Shown here piece by piece: positions 36,710 to 46,534 of a stretch of DNA of 64,000 nucleotides (positions within the stretch are counted from its first letter, which is position 1; each line of letters begins with the position of its first letter). The translations under genes and the position numbers were made by a program. The DNA lies in contig NZ_JXQV01000030.1 in assembly GCF_000834635.1 (NCBI RefSeq), forward strand, positions 186,001-250,000, written 5' to 3'. This DNA comes from Agrobacterium tumefaciens. Lineage in GTDB: Bacteria; Pseudomonadota; Alphaproteobacteria; Rhizobiales; Rhizobiaceae. The notes under the pieces were generated by a model. It was not told where the DNA came from and did no database searches. It saw only the letters and a program-made list of their open reading frames with translations.

Positions 36710-37843
36710 ATGGAAATGGTGACGGCGACGGTTGGTTTTTTGACCGGGTACATGGTGCCGTTCATTCTCGTCCTTTCCCTGCTCGTTTTTGTTCATGAAA
36801 TGGGACATTATCTGGTTGGGCGCTGGTGCGGCATACGATCCACAGCTTTTTCCATCGGTTTTGGACCTGAGCTTATCGGCTTCACCGATAGCCGCGGCAC
36901 CCGCTGGAAGATCTCGGCAGTACCCTTGGGTGGCTACGTCAAGTTCTTCGGTGACGAAGACGTCGCCAGCAAGCCAGACAGTGATTCTCTCGCAGGTTTG
37001 ACGCTGGAAGAGCGTTCGCAGACTCTTGGCGGCGCAAAGCTGTGGAAAAGAGCAGCGACGGTTGCTGCAGGCCCAATCGCGAACTTCCTTCTGGCAATCC
37101 TTATTTTTGCAGCACTTTTTGCAATTTACGGGCGGATGATTTCAGATCCGATCGTGTCTGAAGTGCGGGAAAACAGCGCCGCGCAAGTTGCAGGTGTTCT
37201 ACCGGGTGACAGGTTGGTTGCAATCGACGGCGAAAATGTCAGGACTTTCGAAGATGTTCGTCGCTACGTTGCCGTCCGGCCAGCCACGCCGATCACGGTA
37301 ACGGTGGAGCGCAATGGGCAGCAGCTGGACTTAGGCATGGTCCCTACGCGCACCGAGACGACAGACCAGTTCGGTAACAAAATGGAATTGGGGATCATCG
37401 GTATCGTGACCGATCAGACCCGCGGAAACTTCAGGCATATCAGCTTTTCCCCAGGGGAGGCGCTGGTTGAAGGTGTCCGGGAAACGGGCCATGTCGTGAC
37501 CGGAACCTTTGCCTATATCGGCAATCTGGTGACGGGGCGCATGAATGCCGACCAGCTCGGAGGGCCTGTGCGGGTCGCGCAGGCTTCGGGCCAGATGGCA
37601 TCGCTTGGCTTTGCGGCTGTCATCCAGCTTGCAGCGCTGCTTTCGGTGTCGATCGGCCTGTTGAACCTCATGCCTGTGCCGGTTCTGGACGGGGGGCATC
37701 TGGTGTTCTACGCAATTGAGGCGGTGCGGGGAAAGCCGCTCGGCTCCGGCGCGCAAGAGGTCGCATTCAGGATTGGTCTTGCGATGATCTTCAGTCTGAT
37801 GGTATTTGCGACTTGGAATGATATCAGCAGCTTGATCGGCTAA
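36710..37843 (+). CDS. rseP: Site-2 intramembrane metalloprotease RseP
   Basis: 377 residues. Zinc site HEMGH at residues 29-33 in the first membrane helix, a PDZ domain around 125-215 (PGDRLVAIDGENV...), and the C-terminal membrane motif PVLDGGHL that supplies the third zinc ligand. Cleaves membrane-bound anti-sigma factors or other substrates (MmpA cleaves PodJ in Caulobacter; known for the family). Only one PDZ domain is apparent, compared with two in E. coli RseP, as is common in Alphaproteobacteria. Confidence 0.95.
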   Translation: MEMVTATVGFLTGYMVPFILVLSLLVFVHEMGHYLVGRWCGIRSTAFSIGFGPELIGFTDSRGTRWKISAVPLGGYVKFFGDEDVASKPDSDSLAGLTLEERSQTLGGAKLWKRAATVAAGPIANFLLAILIFAALFAIYGRMISDPIVSEVRENSAAQVAGVLPGDRLVAIDGENVRTFEDVRRYVAVRPATPITVTVERNGQQLDLGMVPTRTETTDQFGNKMELGIIGIVTDQTRGNFRHISFSPGEALVEGVRETGHVVTGTFAYIGNLVTGRMNADQLGGPVRVAQASGQMASLGFAAVIQLAALLSVSIGLLNLMPVPVLDGGHLVFYAIEAVRGKPLGSGAQEVAFRIGLAMIFSLMVFATWNDISSLIG

Positions 37844-38045
37844 ACTGGGCTTTTTAGGCTGTATTTTAAGGGGTCGTTTACCTTGTTTTCATGCGAAAGT
37901 GGCGATTGAGCCACGGTCGCACGCGAAGTAAACAGAAATTAACGGTCGGGCTTGCTTGTAGAGGAAAAGCAGGTAAAAACGACGACAGATGGCCGGAGTC
38001 GGGTTCCGCCCGCTGAGGGACAACGGGAAAAGGTAAGAATTGAAA

Positions 38046-40376
38046 ATGAAGGCTGGTTCAAGATTTTTGAACGCGGTGTCGGCGGTTGCGCTGTCTGCTG
38101 GTGTTTCTTCGGTTGCGGCTCTCGGAGTTGTTGTCTCCGCTGGTGTTGCCAATGCGGCTGTGATCAGCAAGGTTGATGTTCGCGGTGCTGAACGCGCCGG
38201 TGCAGACGCTGTGCGCTCCAACATCACGATCGCTCCCGGTCAGAACTTTTCCAACGCTGACATCGATGAATCGGTCAAGCGCCTTTATGCGACGGGATAC
38301 TTCTCCAACGTCAGCATGAGCGTTTCTGGCAAGACACTCGTTGTTACGGTGAGCGAAAACAATCTCGTCAACCAGGTCGTGTTCAACGGCAACCGCAAGA
38401 TCAAGGACGACAAGCTTCAGGGCATCGTTCAGACACAGTCTCTCGGCCCATACGACCAGACACTTGTAACGGCCGATATCGCTCGCATTAAGGATGCATA
38501 CGCTGCGATTGGCCGTAGCGATATTCAAGTTACGACGCAGGTCGTGAACGTCGGCCAGGGCCGCGTGAACCTCGCTTTCGTCATCAACGAAGGTGAGCGC
38601 ACAAAGATTGCCCGCATCGATTTCGTTGGTAACAATGCCTACAGCGATGGTCGCCTTGCTGCCGTTCTGAACACCAAGAAATCCAACATGCTGTCGTTCC
38701 TGACGCGTAAGGATGTCTACAATGAGGACAAGCTGCGCGCTGATGAAGAAGCGCTGCGCCAGTTCTATTACAACCGTGGCTATGCCGACTTCCGCGTGAC
38801 GTCTTCGGACGCCGTGCTGGACGAAGCCACCAACGAATACACCATCACCATCAATGTGGATGAAGGTCAGCGTTACGCATTTGGTAATGTGGCTGTTGAA
38901 TCGACCGTTCCTGGTGTTGATGGTTCGCAGTTGCAGGGTCTGGTCGAAACCAAGGCTGGTTCCGGTTACAGCGCCAAGGAAGTTCAGCAGAGCATGGAAG
39001 CCATTTCCAAGCGCGTTTCTGCTGAAGGCTATCCATTCGCTCGCGTCACCCCGCGTGGCGACCGTGATATGGCTGGCAATACAATTGGTGTGACATATAT
39101 CGTGGACCAGGGCGAGCGCGCTTATGTCGAGCGTATCGAGATCCGTGGCAACACGCGTACACGTGACTACGTGATCCGCCGCGAATTCGACATCAGCGAA
39201 GGCGATGCGTTCAACCAGACGATCATCTCTGCTGCCAAGCGTCGTCTTGAAGCTCTTGGCTACTTCTCCAAGGTTAACATCGGCACTTCGCAGGGCAGCG
39301 CGCCTGACCGCGTCGTGATTGTTGTGGATGTTGAAGATCAGGCAACCGGTTCGTTCGGTATCGGTGCTGGTTACTCGCAGAACGATGGCGCGCTTCTCGA
39401 AGCTTCCATCGAAGAAAAGAACTTCCTCGGTCGCGGCCAGTACATTCGTATTGCTGCTGGCGCCGGTCAGGATGATGCGCGTAGCTACAACCTGTCCTTC
39501 ACAGAGCCATACTTCCTGGGCTACCGCCTTGCTGCAGGTTTCGACCTCTTCAAGAGTCAGAGCTCGAGCGAAGATTATTATGACTATGACGAGCAGGGCT
39601 TCGCGCTTCGCGTAACCGCGCCGATCACAGAAAATCTGGCGACGACGTTCAAGTACACCTACAAGCAGATCAACTACGATGGTCAGGGTGACTGGAACGT
39701 TCCTGGTAATCTTGCCTCGCCTTACCGTGATTTGATCGCCGGTGGTGACTGGACGCAGTCCATCATCTCCAACACTCTGGCTTACAATTCTCTCGATGAC
39801 CGCAATATGCCGCGCGATGGCTGGCAGGGTGCGTTGACGAACGAATTTGCCGGACTTGGTGGCGACTCCGAATACTACAAGATCTATGCGAAGGCTCGCT
39901 ACTACCACACGCTTTCCGATGAGTATGACATCATCGGCTCGATCACAGGTCAGGCTGGGTATGTTGCGCCAACTGGTGACAATCTCCTCGTCTTCGACCA
40001 GTTCAAGATCGGCGGACGTGTGATCCGTGGCTTCGAGAATGATGGTATCGGTCCTCGTATCAACGGCGACTCCATCGGGGGCACGACATATTTCGCAGCT
40101 TCTGCTGAAGTGACTGCGCCTATGCCGGGCATTCCTGAAGACTTCGGTCTTCGTGTTGCTGGCTTCGTGGATGCTGGTACTCTGTACGGTAACAAGGTCA
40201 ACGTTTCCGGTGGTGAGACTGTCCAAGACGACAGCTCGATCCGTGCGTCTGCCGGTATCGGCGTCATGTGGGCTTCGCCATTCGGTCCTCTGCGTGTAGA
40301 CTACGCAGTACCGTTCATGAAGGAAGACTACGACGAAGTGCAGAACTTCCGGTTTGGCATGTCCAACACTTTCTGA
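38046..40376 (+). CDS. bamA: Outer-membrane protein assembly factor BamA
   Basis: 776 residues. Signal peptide (about 1-39), five POTRA repeats (about 40-430; each with a ...RGNxxxxxxxI... type turn such as EIRGNTRTRDYVIRREFDI) and a 16-strand Omp85 barrel ending in FRFGMSNTF with terminal Phe. It folds and inserts outer-membrane proteins. ATG 38046 is used rather than the TTG two codons earlier; AAAAGG lies upstream. It stands in the usual rseP-bamA-lpxD order. Confidence 0.97.
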   Translation: MKAGSRFLNAVSAVALSAGVSSVAALGVVVSAGVANAAVISKVDVRGAERAGADAVRSNITIAPGQNFSNADIDESVKRLYATGYFSNVSMSVSGKTLVVTVSENNLVNQVVFNGNRKIKDDKLQGIVQTQSLGPYDQTLVTADIARIKDAYAAIGRSDIQVTTQVVNVGQGRVNLAFVINEGERTKIARIDFVGNNAYSDGRLAAVLNTKKSNMLSFLTRKDVYNEDKLRADEEALRQFYYNRGYADFRVTSSDAVLDEATNEYTITINVDEGQRYAFGNVAVESTVPGVDGSQLQGLVETKAGSGYSAKEVQQSMEAISKRVSAEGYPFARVTPRGDRDMAGNTIGVTYIVDQGERAYVERIEIRGNTRTRDYVIRREFDISEGDAFNQTIISAAKRRLEALGYFSKVNIGTSQGSAPDRVVIVVDVEDQATGSFGIGAGYSQNDGALLEASIEEKNFLGRGQYIRIAAGAGQDDARSYNLSFTEPYFLGYRLAAGFDLFKSQSSSEDYYDYDEQGFALRVTAPITENLATTFKYTYKQINYDGQGDWNVPGNLASPYRDLIAGGDWTQSIISNTLAYNSLDDRNMPRDGWQGALTNEFAGLGGDSEYYKIYAKARYYHTLSDEYDIIGSITGQAGYVAPTGDNLLVFDQFKIGGRVIRGFENDGIGPRINGDSIGGTTYFAASAEVTAPMPGIPEDFGLRVAGFVDAGTLYGNKVNVSGGETVQDDSSIRASAGIGVMWASPFGPLRVDYAVPFMKEDYDEVQNFRFGMSNTF

Positions 40377-40425
40377 TATCGGCAGTCCAGAACTGCAAGT
40401 TTGAACGTTCTGGAGTATTCGGTTG

Positions 40426-41490
40426 ATGGAATATAATGCTTTTTTTCCGCCCCACGAAGGCATGCGATTGAAAGATATCGCTGACCGTCTTGGGGCGGAA
40501 CTGTCTGATGAAGCGGCGACTGATCGTATGGTGCGTTCCATAGCACCCGTTTATAGGGCCAAGTCTGATCAGCTGTGCTACATCCTGTCTCGGAAGAACC
40601 GTGAGGATATCGAGACCTGTGACGCTGCGGCGATCATTTGTGATCCTGCTCTGCAATATCTCGTGCCAGCCCATATTCCGGCTCTGATCACAAAGCATCC
40701 GCATACGGTATTTGCTCAGGCTGGTGCCTTGCTGCATCCCTCAGCCATGAAGCCATCGGCTGTTAGTGGGCAGGACGAAGAAATTTCGCCTCACGCGCAT
40801 ATCCATCCGTCAGCCAAACTTGAAGCCGGTGTGATTGTCGAGGCCTATGCCGTCATCGGTTCCAACGCGACTATCGGCTCCGGCACACGGATTGGCCCCG
40901 GCGCGATTATTGGTGAGGAAGTCCAGATCGGACGCGATTGCACGATTGCCGGTGGCGCGAGCATTCTGTCGTCACTGATTGGCAATGGCGTCATCATCCA
41001 CAACGGTGCACGCATCGGGCAGGATGGCTTTGGTTACGCCCCTGGTCCACGTGGCATGCTGAAGATCGTGCAGATTGGGCGTGTGATCATTCAGGATCAT
41101 GTCGAGATCGGCGCTAACACCACGGTCGATCGCGGCACGATGGATGACACCATCATTGGTGAAGGCACGAAAATCGACAATCAGGTCCAGATCGGTCACA
41201 ACGTTCGCATTGGCCGCCATTGCGGCATCGTCAGCAAGGTCGGCATTGCGGGCAGCACGCGCATTGGCGATGGCGTGATGATTGGTGGCGCCAGCGGCAT
41301 CAACGGACACATTTCCATTGGAGATGGCGCGCAGATCGCCGCGATGAGCGGTGTCGTTGCCGATGTGCCAGCTGGTGCGAAATATGGCGGCGTACCGGCG
41401 CGGCCTCTGAAACATTTCCTGCGCGACATGGCAGAACTGCTTGCGCGCGCCGAGGAGCGAGACAAGAAGACAGGAGAGAAGAATGTCTGA
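40426..41490 (+). CDS. lpxD: UDP-3-O-(3-hydroxyacyl)glucosamine N-acyltransferase LpxD
   Basis: 354 residues. Third step of lipid A synthesis: N-acylates the sugar using hydroxyacyl-ACP. N-terminal uridine-binding domain ([20 protein letters not shown]), then a left-handed beta-helix of hexapeptide repeats ([22 protein letters not shown] pattern), with the catalytic-His region [21 protein letters not shown] 40426 is preferred to the adjacent TTG. Its end overlaps fabZ by 8 bases. Confidence 0.96.
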   Translation: MEYNAFFPPHEGMRLKDIADRLGAELSDEAATDRMVRSIAPVYRAKSDQLCYILSRKNREDIETCDAAAIICDPALQYLVPAHIPALITKHPHTVFAQAGALLHPSAMKPSAVSGQDEEISPHAHIHPSAKLEAGVIVEAYAVIGSNATIGSGTRIGPGAIIGEEVQIGRDCTIAGGASILSSLIGNGVIIHNGARIGQDGFGYAPGPRGMLKIVQIGRVIIQDHVEIGANTTVDRGTMDDTIIGEGTKIDNQVQIGHNVRIGRHCGIVSKVGIAGSTRIGDGVMIGGASGINGHISIGDGAQIAAMSGVVADVPAGAKYGGVPARPLKHFLRDMAELLARAEERDKKTGEKNV

Positions 41491-41950
41491 AGAGACGAAG
41501 ACGGTGCTTGGCGCGGCTGACATCCTTGAAGTGATGAAGCTGCTGCCACATCGTTATCCCTTTTTGCTGATCGACAAGATCATCGACATTGATGGTGATA
41601 GCTCCGCGACCGGCATCAAGAATGTTACGGTCAATGAGCCGCATTTCACCGGCCATTTTCCAGATCGTCCCATCATGCCTGGCGTGCTAATTGTTGAAGC
41701 CATGGCGCAGACAGCCGGAGCCATCTGCGCCCGCAGGCAGGGTGATGGCGGCCATCTCGTTTACTTCATGACGATCGACAATGCGCGCTTCCGCAAGCCT
41801 GTCGTGCCGGGCGACCGCCTGGAGATTTACGTTGTGAAGCAGCGCCAGCGCGGCAATGTCTGGAAATTCCATTGCGACGCCAAGGTTGATGGCGTTCTGG
41901 TGGCTGAGGCGGATATCGGCGCGATGATGATCCCCGAGGGTCAGCAATGA
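41483..41950 (+). CDS. fabZ: 3-hydroxyacyl-ACP dehydratase FabZ
   Basis: 155 residues, hotdog fold. Catalytic His58 and Glu72 in [23 protein letters not shown]. It dehydrates hydroxyacyl-ACP for fatty-acid elongation, competing with LpxA/LpxD for the same hydroxyacyl-ACP pool, which explains the clustering. GGAGAG lies 5 bases before ATG 41483. Overlaps lpxD and lpxA (4 bases). Confidence 0.97.
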   Translation: MSEETKTVLGAADILEVMKLLPHRYPFLLIDKIIDIDGDSSATGIKNVTVNEPHFTGHFPDRPIMPGVLIVEAMAQTAGAICARRQGDGGHLVYFMTIDNARFRKPVVPGDRLEIYVVKQRQRGNVWKFHCDAKVDGVLVAEADIGAMMIPEGQQ

Positions 41951-42759
41951 GCAAGATCGCGGCTTCGGCCAGGGTTCACCCGTCTTCATTCATTGAAGAC
42001 GGAGCTGTGATCGGCGAAAACGTCGTCGTTGGTCCGTTTTGTCATGTTGGCCCTAAGGTGACGTTGCATGATGACGTGCAATTGCTCAGCCACGTCGTTG
42101 TGCTGGGCTGCACGACTGTGGGCAAAGGCACAAAGATCTGGCCATCTGCTGTTATCGGCGGCGATTCGCAGAGTGCCCATCATAGCGCGGTTGATACGAC
42201 GCTCGTGATCGGTGAAAACTGCACCATCCGTGAAGGTGTTACGATGAACACCGGTACGGTGGAGCATGGCGGAACGACGGTTGTTGGCAACAACAACCTG
42301 TTTCTGGCCTATGCGCATGTGGCGCATGACTGCCGCCTGGGCAACAACATCATCCTGTCCAATAACGTCATGCTGGCTGGCCATGTGACGATTGAGGACC
42401 GCGCCATTCTGGGTGGCGGCTCTGCCGTGCACCAGTTTACGCGCGTTGGCCGTCAGGCCTTCGTTGGTGGCCTCTCTGCCGTGAGCTATGACGTCATTCC
42501 TTATGGCATGCTGAATGGTAATCCAGGTATTCTGGGTGGTTTGAACATTGTCGGGATGACCCGTGCAGGTATCGAGCGCGCGGAAATTCACAAGGTTCGC
42601 CGCGCCTACAAGCAGATCTTCGAAAGCGAAGGCAATGTGCGCGCCAATGCTGCCGCCATTCGTGAAGAGTATCTCGATTGCCCGCAGGCGCTCGAAGTCA
42701 TCGATTTCATCGCTGCTGCCAATGAGCGGGCCATTTCGTCGCCCAACCGGGGAAAATAG
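41947..42759 (+). CDS. lpxA: UDP-N-acetylglucosamine acyltransferase LpxA
   Basis: 270 residues, hexapeptide beta-helix with C-terminal helices. First step of lipid A synthesis. Motifs: [53 protein letters not shown] with catalytic His, and [23 protein letters not shown]. Start overlaps the fabZ stop (ATGA). Confidence 0.97.
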   Translation: MSKIAASARVHPSSFIEDGAVIGENVVVGPFCHVGPKVTLHDDVQLLSHVVVLGCTTVGKGTKIWPSAVIGGDSQSAHHSAVDTTLVIGENCTIREGVTMNTGTVEHGGTTVVGNNNLFLAYAHVAHDCRLGNNIILSNNVMLAGHVTIEDRAILGGGSAVHQFTRVGRQAFVGGLSAVSYDVIPYGMLNGNPGILGGLNIVGMTRAGIERAEIHKVRRAYKQIFESEGNVRANAAAIREEYLDCPQALEVIDFIAAANERAISSPNRGK

Positions 42760-42762
42760 CGC

Positions 42763-43629
42763 GTGCCACAGGATGCGGGGCGTCTCGCGATCATAGCTGG
42801 CAGCGGCTTTCTGCCCTTTTATGTGGCGCAAGCAGCACTGGACGCAGGCGAGACGCCCTTCATCATCCGCTTGCAAAACCAGGCCGATCTTGATTGGTCG
42901 GCGTTTGAAAATGCATGCATCAGCGTGGGTGATGTGTCGAGCCTCGGAAGGCTCCTGGCGAGCCATGGCATTGATCGCGTTGTGCTGTCTGGCGCGGTAT
43001 CTCACCGGCCTGAATGGCGGGAAATTCGCCCCAATTTCAAAATGATTGCAAAGATGCCGTCCATCATCCGCACGCTTCTGTCGGGCGGAGATGATACGGT
43101 GCTGCAAATGGTGATCGGGCTGATTGAGGCGCAGGGTGCGCGTGTCATCGGCGCACATAACATCGCACCGGGTCTGCTGGCCACAACTGGCTCTTTGGGA
43201 AAAATCGAGCCAAGCGATGAAGACCGGAGGGATATTGCCAAAGCGGCGAAGGCGGCACTCGCGCTCGGCGCGCTCGATGTAGGGCAGGGTGCGGTCTGCG
43301 TCGGCGGTCGTCTGGTTGCGCTTGAAGGCGTCGAAGGCACCGATGGCATGCTGGCTCGGGTCGCTACATTGCGTGCCGAAGGCCGCATTTCCAGCCGTAG
43401 AAAAGGTGTGCTGGTCAAGCTGTGCAAGCCGCAGCAGGACATCAGGGCCGACCTGCCTACTATTGGCCCATCGACCGTGCACAATGCCGCCAAGGCTGGG
43501 CTTGCCGGCATTGCAGTCGAGGCGGGCAGGGCATTCGTACTGGATCGCGACGCCATGCTGGCTGCGGCCGATGAAGCCGGACTGTTCGTCTGTGGAATCG
43601 ATACAGGCCTTGCGGGAGAGATGATGTGA
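42763..43629 (+). CDS. lpxI: UDP-2,3-diacylglucosamine pyrophosphatase LpxI
   Basis: 288 residues, the DUF1009 family used by Alphaproteobacteria instead of LpxH. It hydrolyses UDP-2,3-diacylglucosamine to lipid X. Typical pieces: RLAIIAGSGFLPFYVAQAAL, SGAVSHRPEWREIRP, GDDTVLQMVIGLIEAQGARVIGAH, VLVKLCKPQQDIRADLPTIGP. GTG start 3 bases after the lpxA stop; 4-base overlap with lpxB. Its position between lpxA and lpxB fits the pathway. Confidence 0.95.
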   Translation: MPQDAGRLAIIAGSGFLPFYVAQAALDAGETPFIIRLQNQADLDWSAFENACISVGDVSSLGRLLASHGIDRVVLSGAVSHRPEWREIRPNFKMIAKMPSIIRTLLSGGDDTVLQMVIGLIEAQGARVIGAHNIAPGLLATTGSLGKIEPSDEDRRDIAKAAKAALALGALDVGQGAVCVGGRLVALEGVEGTDGMLARVATLRAEGRISSRRKGVLVKLCKPQQDIRADLPTIGPSTVHNAAKAGLAGIAVEAGRAFVLDRDAMLAAADEAGLFVCGIDTGLAGEMM

Positions 43630-44819
43630 GTGACACAGTTCTGAAACTCGCCGTCATTGCCGGTGAAGTCTCTGGCGATCTCTTGGGCGCCGATCTGGTT
43701 CGCGCCTTGAAGGTGCAGTATCCGGGTAGGGTTGAACTTGTTGGCGTTGGTGGCGATGGTCTGACCGGCGAAGGTCTGACATCGCTATTCGATTATTCCG
43801 AACTGTCGATCATGGGCTTCACGCAGGTTCTGAAAAAACTGCCGCAGCTGATTGCACGAATAAAAGAAACGGCGAATGCCATCATCGCAGCCAAGCCAGA
43901 TGTGCTGCTGATTATCGATAGCCCGGATTTTACCCACCGAGTGGCGCGCCGCGTTCGCAAAGCGATGCCGAACCTGCCTGTGGTCAATTATGTCTGCCCC
44001 AGCGTTTGGGCGTGGAAGGAAAAGCGCGCGCCGGCGATGCTTGGCTATGTCGATCACGTTCTGGCGCTGCTGCCATTCGAGCCGGAAACCATGCGGCGAT
44101 TGGGCGGTCCGCCCACAAGTTTTGTCGGCCACCGCTTGAGTGTTGATACTGACCTGCTGGCTGTCCGCGAACGGCGCAGCCAGCGGGCGCTGCCAAAGGA
44201 TGGGGAGCCGAGAACCATTCTTTTGCTGCCCGGCTCCCGCTCAACGGAAATCACGCGGCTGATGGAGCCGTTTCAAGCTGCTGCGGCTGCATTTGTGGAG
44301 CGCAACGGGCCGACACGATTCTTGCTTCCTACGGTTTCGAGACAGGAAGCGCGGATACGTGAACTTGCCGCATCCTGGCCAGATCATATCCGCCCTGAGA
44401 TTGGAGTCGACTCGGCTTTCAAGTGGGAAGCCTTTGCGCAGGCCGATGCGGCGGTTGCAGCATCCGGTACGGTCATTCTGGAGCTTGCGCTTGCCAATGT
44501 TCCGGTTGTTTCCGTTTACAAAACGGACTGGATCTTCACCATGTTGAGCAGGCGCATAAAAACCTGGACTGGCGCACTGCCAAACCTGATTGCCGATTAC
44601 GCGGTGGTGCCAGAATATATAAACGAGGTTGTGCGCGCAGGCTCCATGTTGCGCTGGGCCGAGCGTCTTTCTGCCGATACGCTGCAAAGGCAAGCGATGC
44701 TGGAAGGTTTCGCGCTGGTGCGTGAGCGTCTGCACACAGAGCGTCCGCCGGGTGAGGTGGGGGCAGAGATATTGCTTTCAGTTTACCGCCAAAAGTCCGG
44801 TGCTGCGACCACTGCTTGA
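43626..44819 (+). CDS. lpxB: Lipid-A-disaccharide synthase LpxB
   Basis: 397 residues, GT19 glycosyltransferase. It joins lipid X and UDP-diacylglucosamine. Motifs: AVIAGEVSGDLLGADLV at the N-terminus, LLIIDSPDFTHRVARRVRK, YVCPSVWAWKEKRAPAMLGYVDH, LLPGSRSTEI and SGTVILELALANVPVV. GTG start overlapping lpxI. Last gene of the lpx block. Confidence 0.97.
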   Translation: MSDTVLKLAVIAGEVSGDLLGADLVRALKVQYPGRVELVGVGGDGLTGEGLTSLFDYSELSIMGFTQVLKKLPQLIARIKETANAIIAAKPDVLLIIDSPDFTHRVARRVRKAMPNLPVVNYVCPSVWAWKEKRAPAMLGYVDHVLALLPFEPETMRRLGGPPTSFVGHRLSVDTDLLAVRERRSQRALPKDGEPRTILLLPGSRSTEITRLMEPFQAAAAAFVERNGPTRFLLPTVSRQEARIRELAASWPDHIRPEIGVDSAFKWEAFAQADAAVAASGTVILELALANVPVVSVYKTDWIFTMLSRRIKTWTGALPNLIADYAVVPEYINEVVRAGSMLRWAERLSADTLQRQAMLEGFALVRERLHTERPPGEVGAEILLSVYRQKSGAATTA

Positions 44820-44954
44820 TCCGCCCAATATTTGGCCGTGATGGAAAATATCTCTGTCTAAAAAATCATCATCGGTCATCGGCGCACATTTAAGTTCCAT
44901 CGCGAAGGCCGTTTTGCAAAGGCCATAGAGAATGGCACGCACCTTGCTTTCTCA

Positions 44955-44968
44955 TCTTGTATGCAAGA
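44955..44968 (+). promoter_or_regulatory. Candidate GntR-type operator over the regulator start codon
   Basis: Inverted repeat TCTTG-TATG-CAAGA (core TTGTATGCAA), matching the TTGT-N2-ACAA-like operators of the FCD/FadR subfamily closely except for one centre base. It contains the ATG of the following gntR-type gene, which suggests autoregulation. Confidence 0.5.
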
Positions 44969-45668
44969 CAGACATACAGGCGAGACAGATCAAAGTGCGA
45001 TAGAACAGGCCATCTTTTCTGGCATCCTGTCTGCACGCATACGCCCCGGCACACGGCTGGGCGAATCGCAGCTTGCGGAAATATATGGCGTTTCCCGCAC
45101 CAAAATCCGGGAAGTCATGATGCGGCTCGTCACACGCGGTGTCGTCGAGGTCAGCCCCCGTCGCGGCTGGTTCGTGGTGGAACCATCGGCCGAACAGGCG
45201 GTGATGGTTTATCAGGCGCGGCGCGTTATCGAGTTTGGCCTGCTGCGCACCATGACGACCCTTTCTCCCGCCGGGCGCCAGATACTTCTTGATCATCTGG
45301 ATGAGGAGAGGGAAGCGCTGGCCGTGGCTGATCGTCAGCGCCTGACATGCCTGATGGGCGATTTTCACATCCGCATTGCCGAGATTGCCGGCAACGACAT
45401 TATCATCGATCTTCTGCGGGACCTGACCGCACGCACAATCCTCATTTCGATGCTTTATCAATCCGACTTCCATGCTGCCCAATCCCACGAAGGGCACTGC
45501 CGCATATTTGAGGCGATGGATGCGGGCGATTTCGTGCGCGCAGCAAAGCTTGCCGTCACGCATCTGGATGAGGTCGAAACCGGGCTGGACCTCACGCGCC
45601 AGCGAGACCCGCTCCGGGACCTTCGCAGTTCACTATCCCTACCACCCCTTCATATTGCCAACTCATAG
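44961..45668 (+). CDS. GntR-family (FCD) transcriptional regulator
   Basis: 235 residues. N-terminal winged helix (IFSGILSARIRPGTRLGESQLAEIYGVSRTKIREVMMRLV, about 15-75) and an all-helical FCD effector domain with metal-binding His candidates (GDFHIRIAEIAGND, EGHCRIFEAMDAGDF). Start ATG 44961 has no ribosome site, so translation may be leaderless or weak; the helix-turn-helix needs a start no later than this. It lies 11 bases before the ABC transporter operon it presumably controls. Confidence 0.9.
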   Translation: MQDRHTGETDQSAIEQAIFSGILSARIRPGTRLGESQLAEIYGVSRTKIREVMMRLVTRGVVEVSPRRGWFVVEPSAEQAVMVYQARRVIEFGLLRTMTTLSPAGRQILLDHLDEEREALAVADRQRLTCLMGDFHIRIAEIAGNDIIIDLLRDLTARTILISMLYQSDFHAAQSHEGHCRIFEAMDAGDFVRAAKLAVTHLDEVETGLDLTRQRDPLRDLRSSLSLPPLHIANS

Positions 45669-45679
45669 GAGAATTTGAA

Positions 45680-46465
45680 ATGTTCAGCAGACGCATATTT
45701 CTCGCCACTATTGCCATTGCAGCCACCTCCAGCTTTGCAGCACCCGTCTTTGCAGATGCTTTGAGCGACATTTCATCTCGCGGTGCGATCCGCGTTGCCG
45801 TTCCGCAGGACTTTCCGCCATTTGGCAGCGTTGGCGTTGATATGGCCCCGCGTGGCTATGACATCGATGTGGCCAATCTGATTGCCGAAAAGCTGGGCGT
45901 AAAGACCGAGCTTGTGCCCGTAACCAGCGCAAACCGCGTGCCCTACCTCCAGACCAATAAGGTCGATCTCGTCATTTCGAGCCTCGGCAAGAATGCAGAG
46001 CGTGAGAAGGTGATTGATTTCTCCGTGGCCTATGCGCCGTTCTTTAACGGTGTTTTCGCGCCTGATGCGGTCAAAATCGAAAAGGCAGAAGATCTCGCAG
46101 GCAAGACGATTGGCGTCACACGCGGCGCGGTGGAAGACCTGGAGCTGACGAAAATCGCGCCAGCCGATGCCACCATCAAGCGTTATGAGGACAATAACGG
46201 CACGATCTCGGCATTCCTGTCAGGCCAGGTTGAAACCGTTGCCACCGGCAACGTCGTTGCGGCCGCGATTCTCGAAAAGAACCCGCCCAAGCGCCCGGAG
46301 CTGAAATTCCTCATCAAGAACTCGCCTTGCTACATCGGCCTGAACAAGGACCAGCCCGCATTGCGTGAAAAGGTCGATGCCATCCTCGCTGCCGCGAAAG
46401 CCGATGGCAGCCTGAATGCCATTGCACAGAAGTGGCTGAAGACGGACCTGCCGAAGGATATTTAA
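45680..46465 (+). CDS. Amino-acid ABC transporter periplasmic binding protein
   Basis: 261 residues with a signal peptide (about 1-26, ending FADA). Family-3 solute binding: RGAIRVAVPQDFPPFGSVG, GYDIDVANLIAEKLGVKTELVPV, VDLVISSLGKNAEREKVIDFS. Binds a polar or cationic amino acid or similar; ligand not predictable. AGGAGAA lies about 7 bases before the ATG. A stable hairpin follows, separating it from the permeases. Confidence 0.93.
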   Translation: MFSRRIFLATIAIAATSSFAAPVFADALSDISSRGAIRVAVPQDFPPFGSVGVDMAPRGYDIDVANLIAEKLGVKTELVPVTSANRVPYLQTNKVDLVISSLGKNAEREKVIDFSVAYAPFFNGVFAPDAVKIEKAEDLAGKTIGVTRGAVEDLELTKIAPADATIKRYEDNNGTISAFLSGQVETVATGNVVAAAILEKNPPKRPELKFLIKNSPCYIGLNKDQPALREKVDAILAAAKADGSLNAIAQKWLKTDLPKDI

Positions 46466-46479
46466 GACCATTGAGAATG

Positions 46480-46505
46480 CGCACCCCGTGATGATCCGGG
46501 GTGCG
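46480..46505 (+). other. Stable hairpin between binding protein and permease genes
   Basis: CGCACCCC (46480-46487) / GGGGTGCG (46498-46505), ten-base loop, no T-run. Such stems commonly protect the 3' end of the binding-protein mRNA and give it higher expression than the permeases. Confidence 0.6.
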
Positions 46506-46534
46506 TGTCCCGTCTTTATCCGAAAGGACCCATC

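Noticed and set aside
37928-37943. Possible CtrA site upstream of bamA
   Set aside because: Reads TTAA-N7-TTAC on the minus strand, but only one half-site is complete, with no other support.
38058-40541. 827-codon open frame antisense to bamA
   Set aside because: Mirrors the codon bias of bamA in the opposite frame; no ribosome site or domain, and the sense gene is unmistakable.
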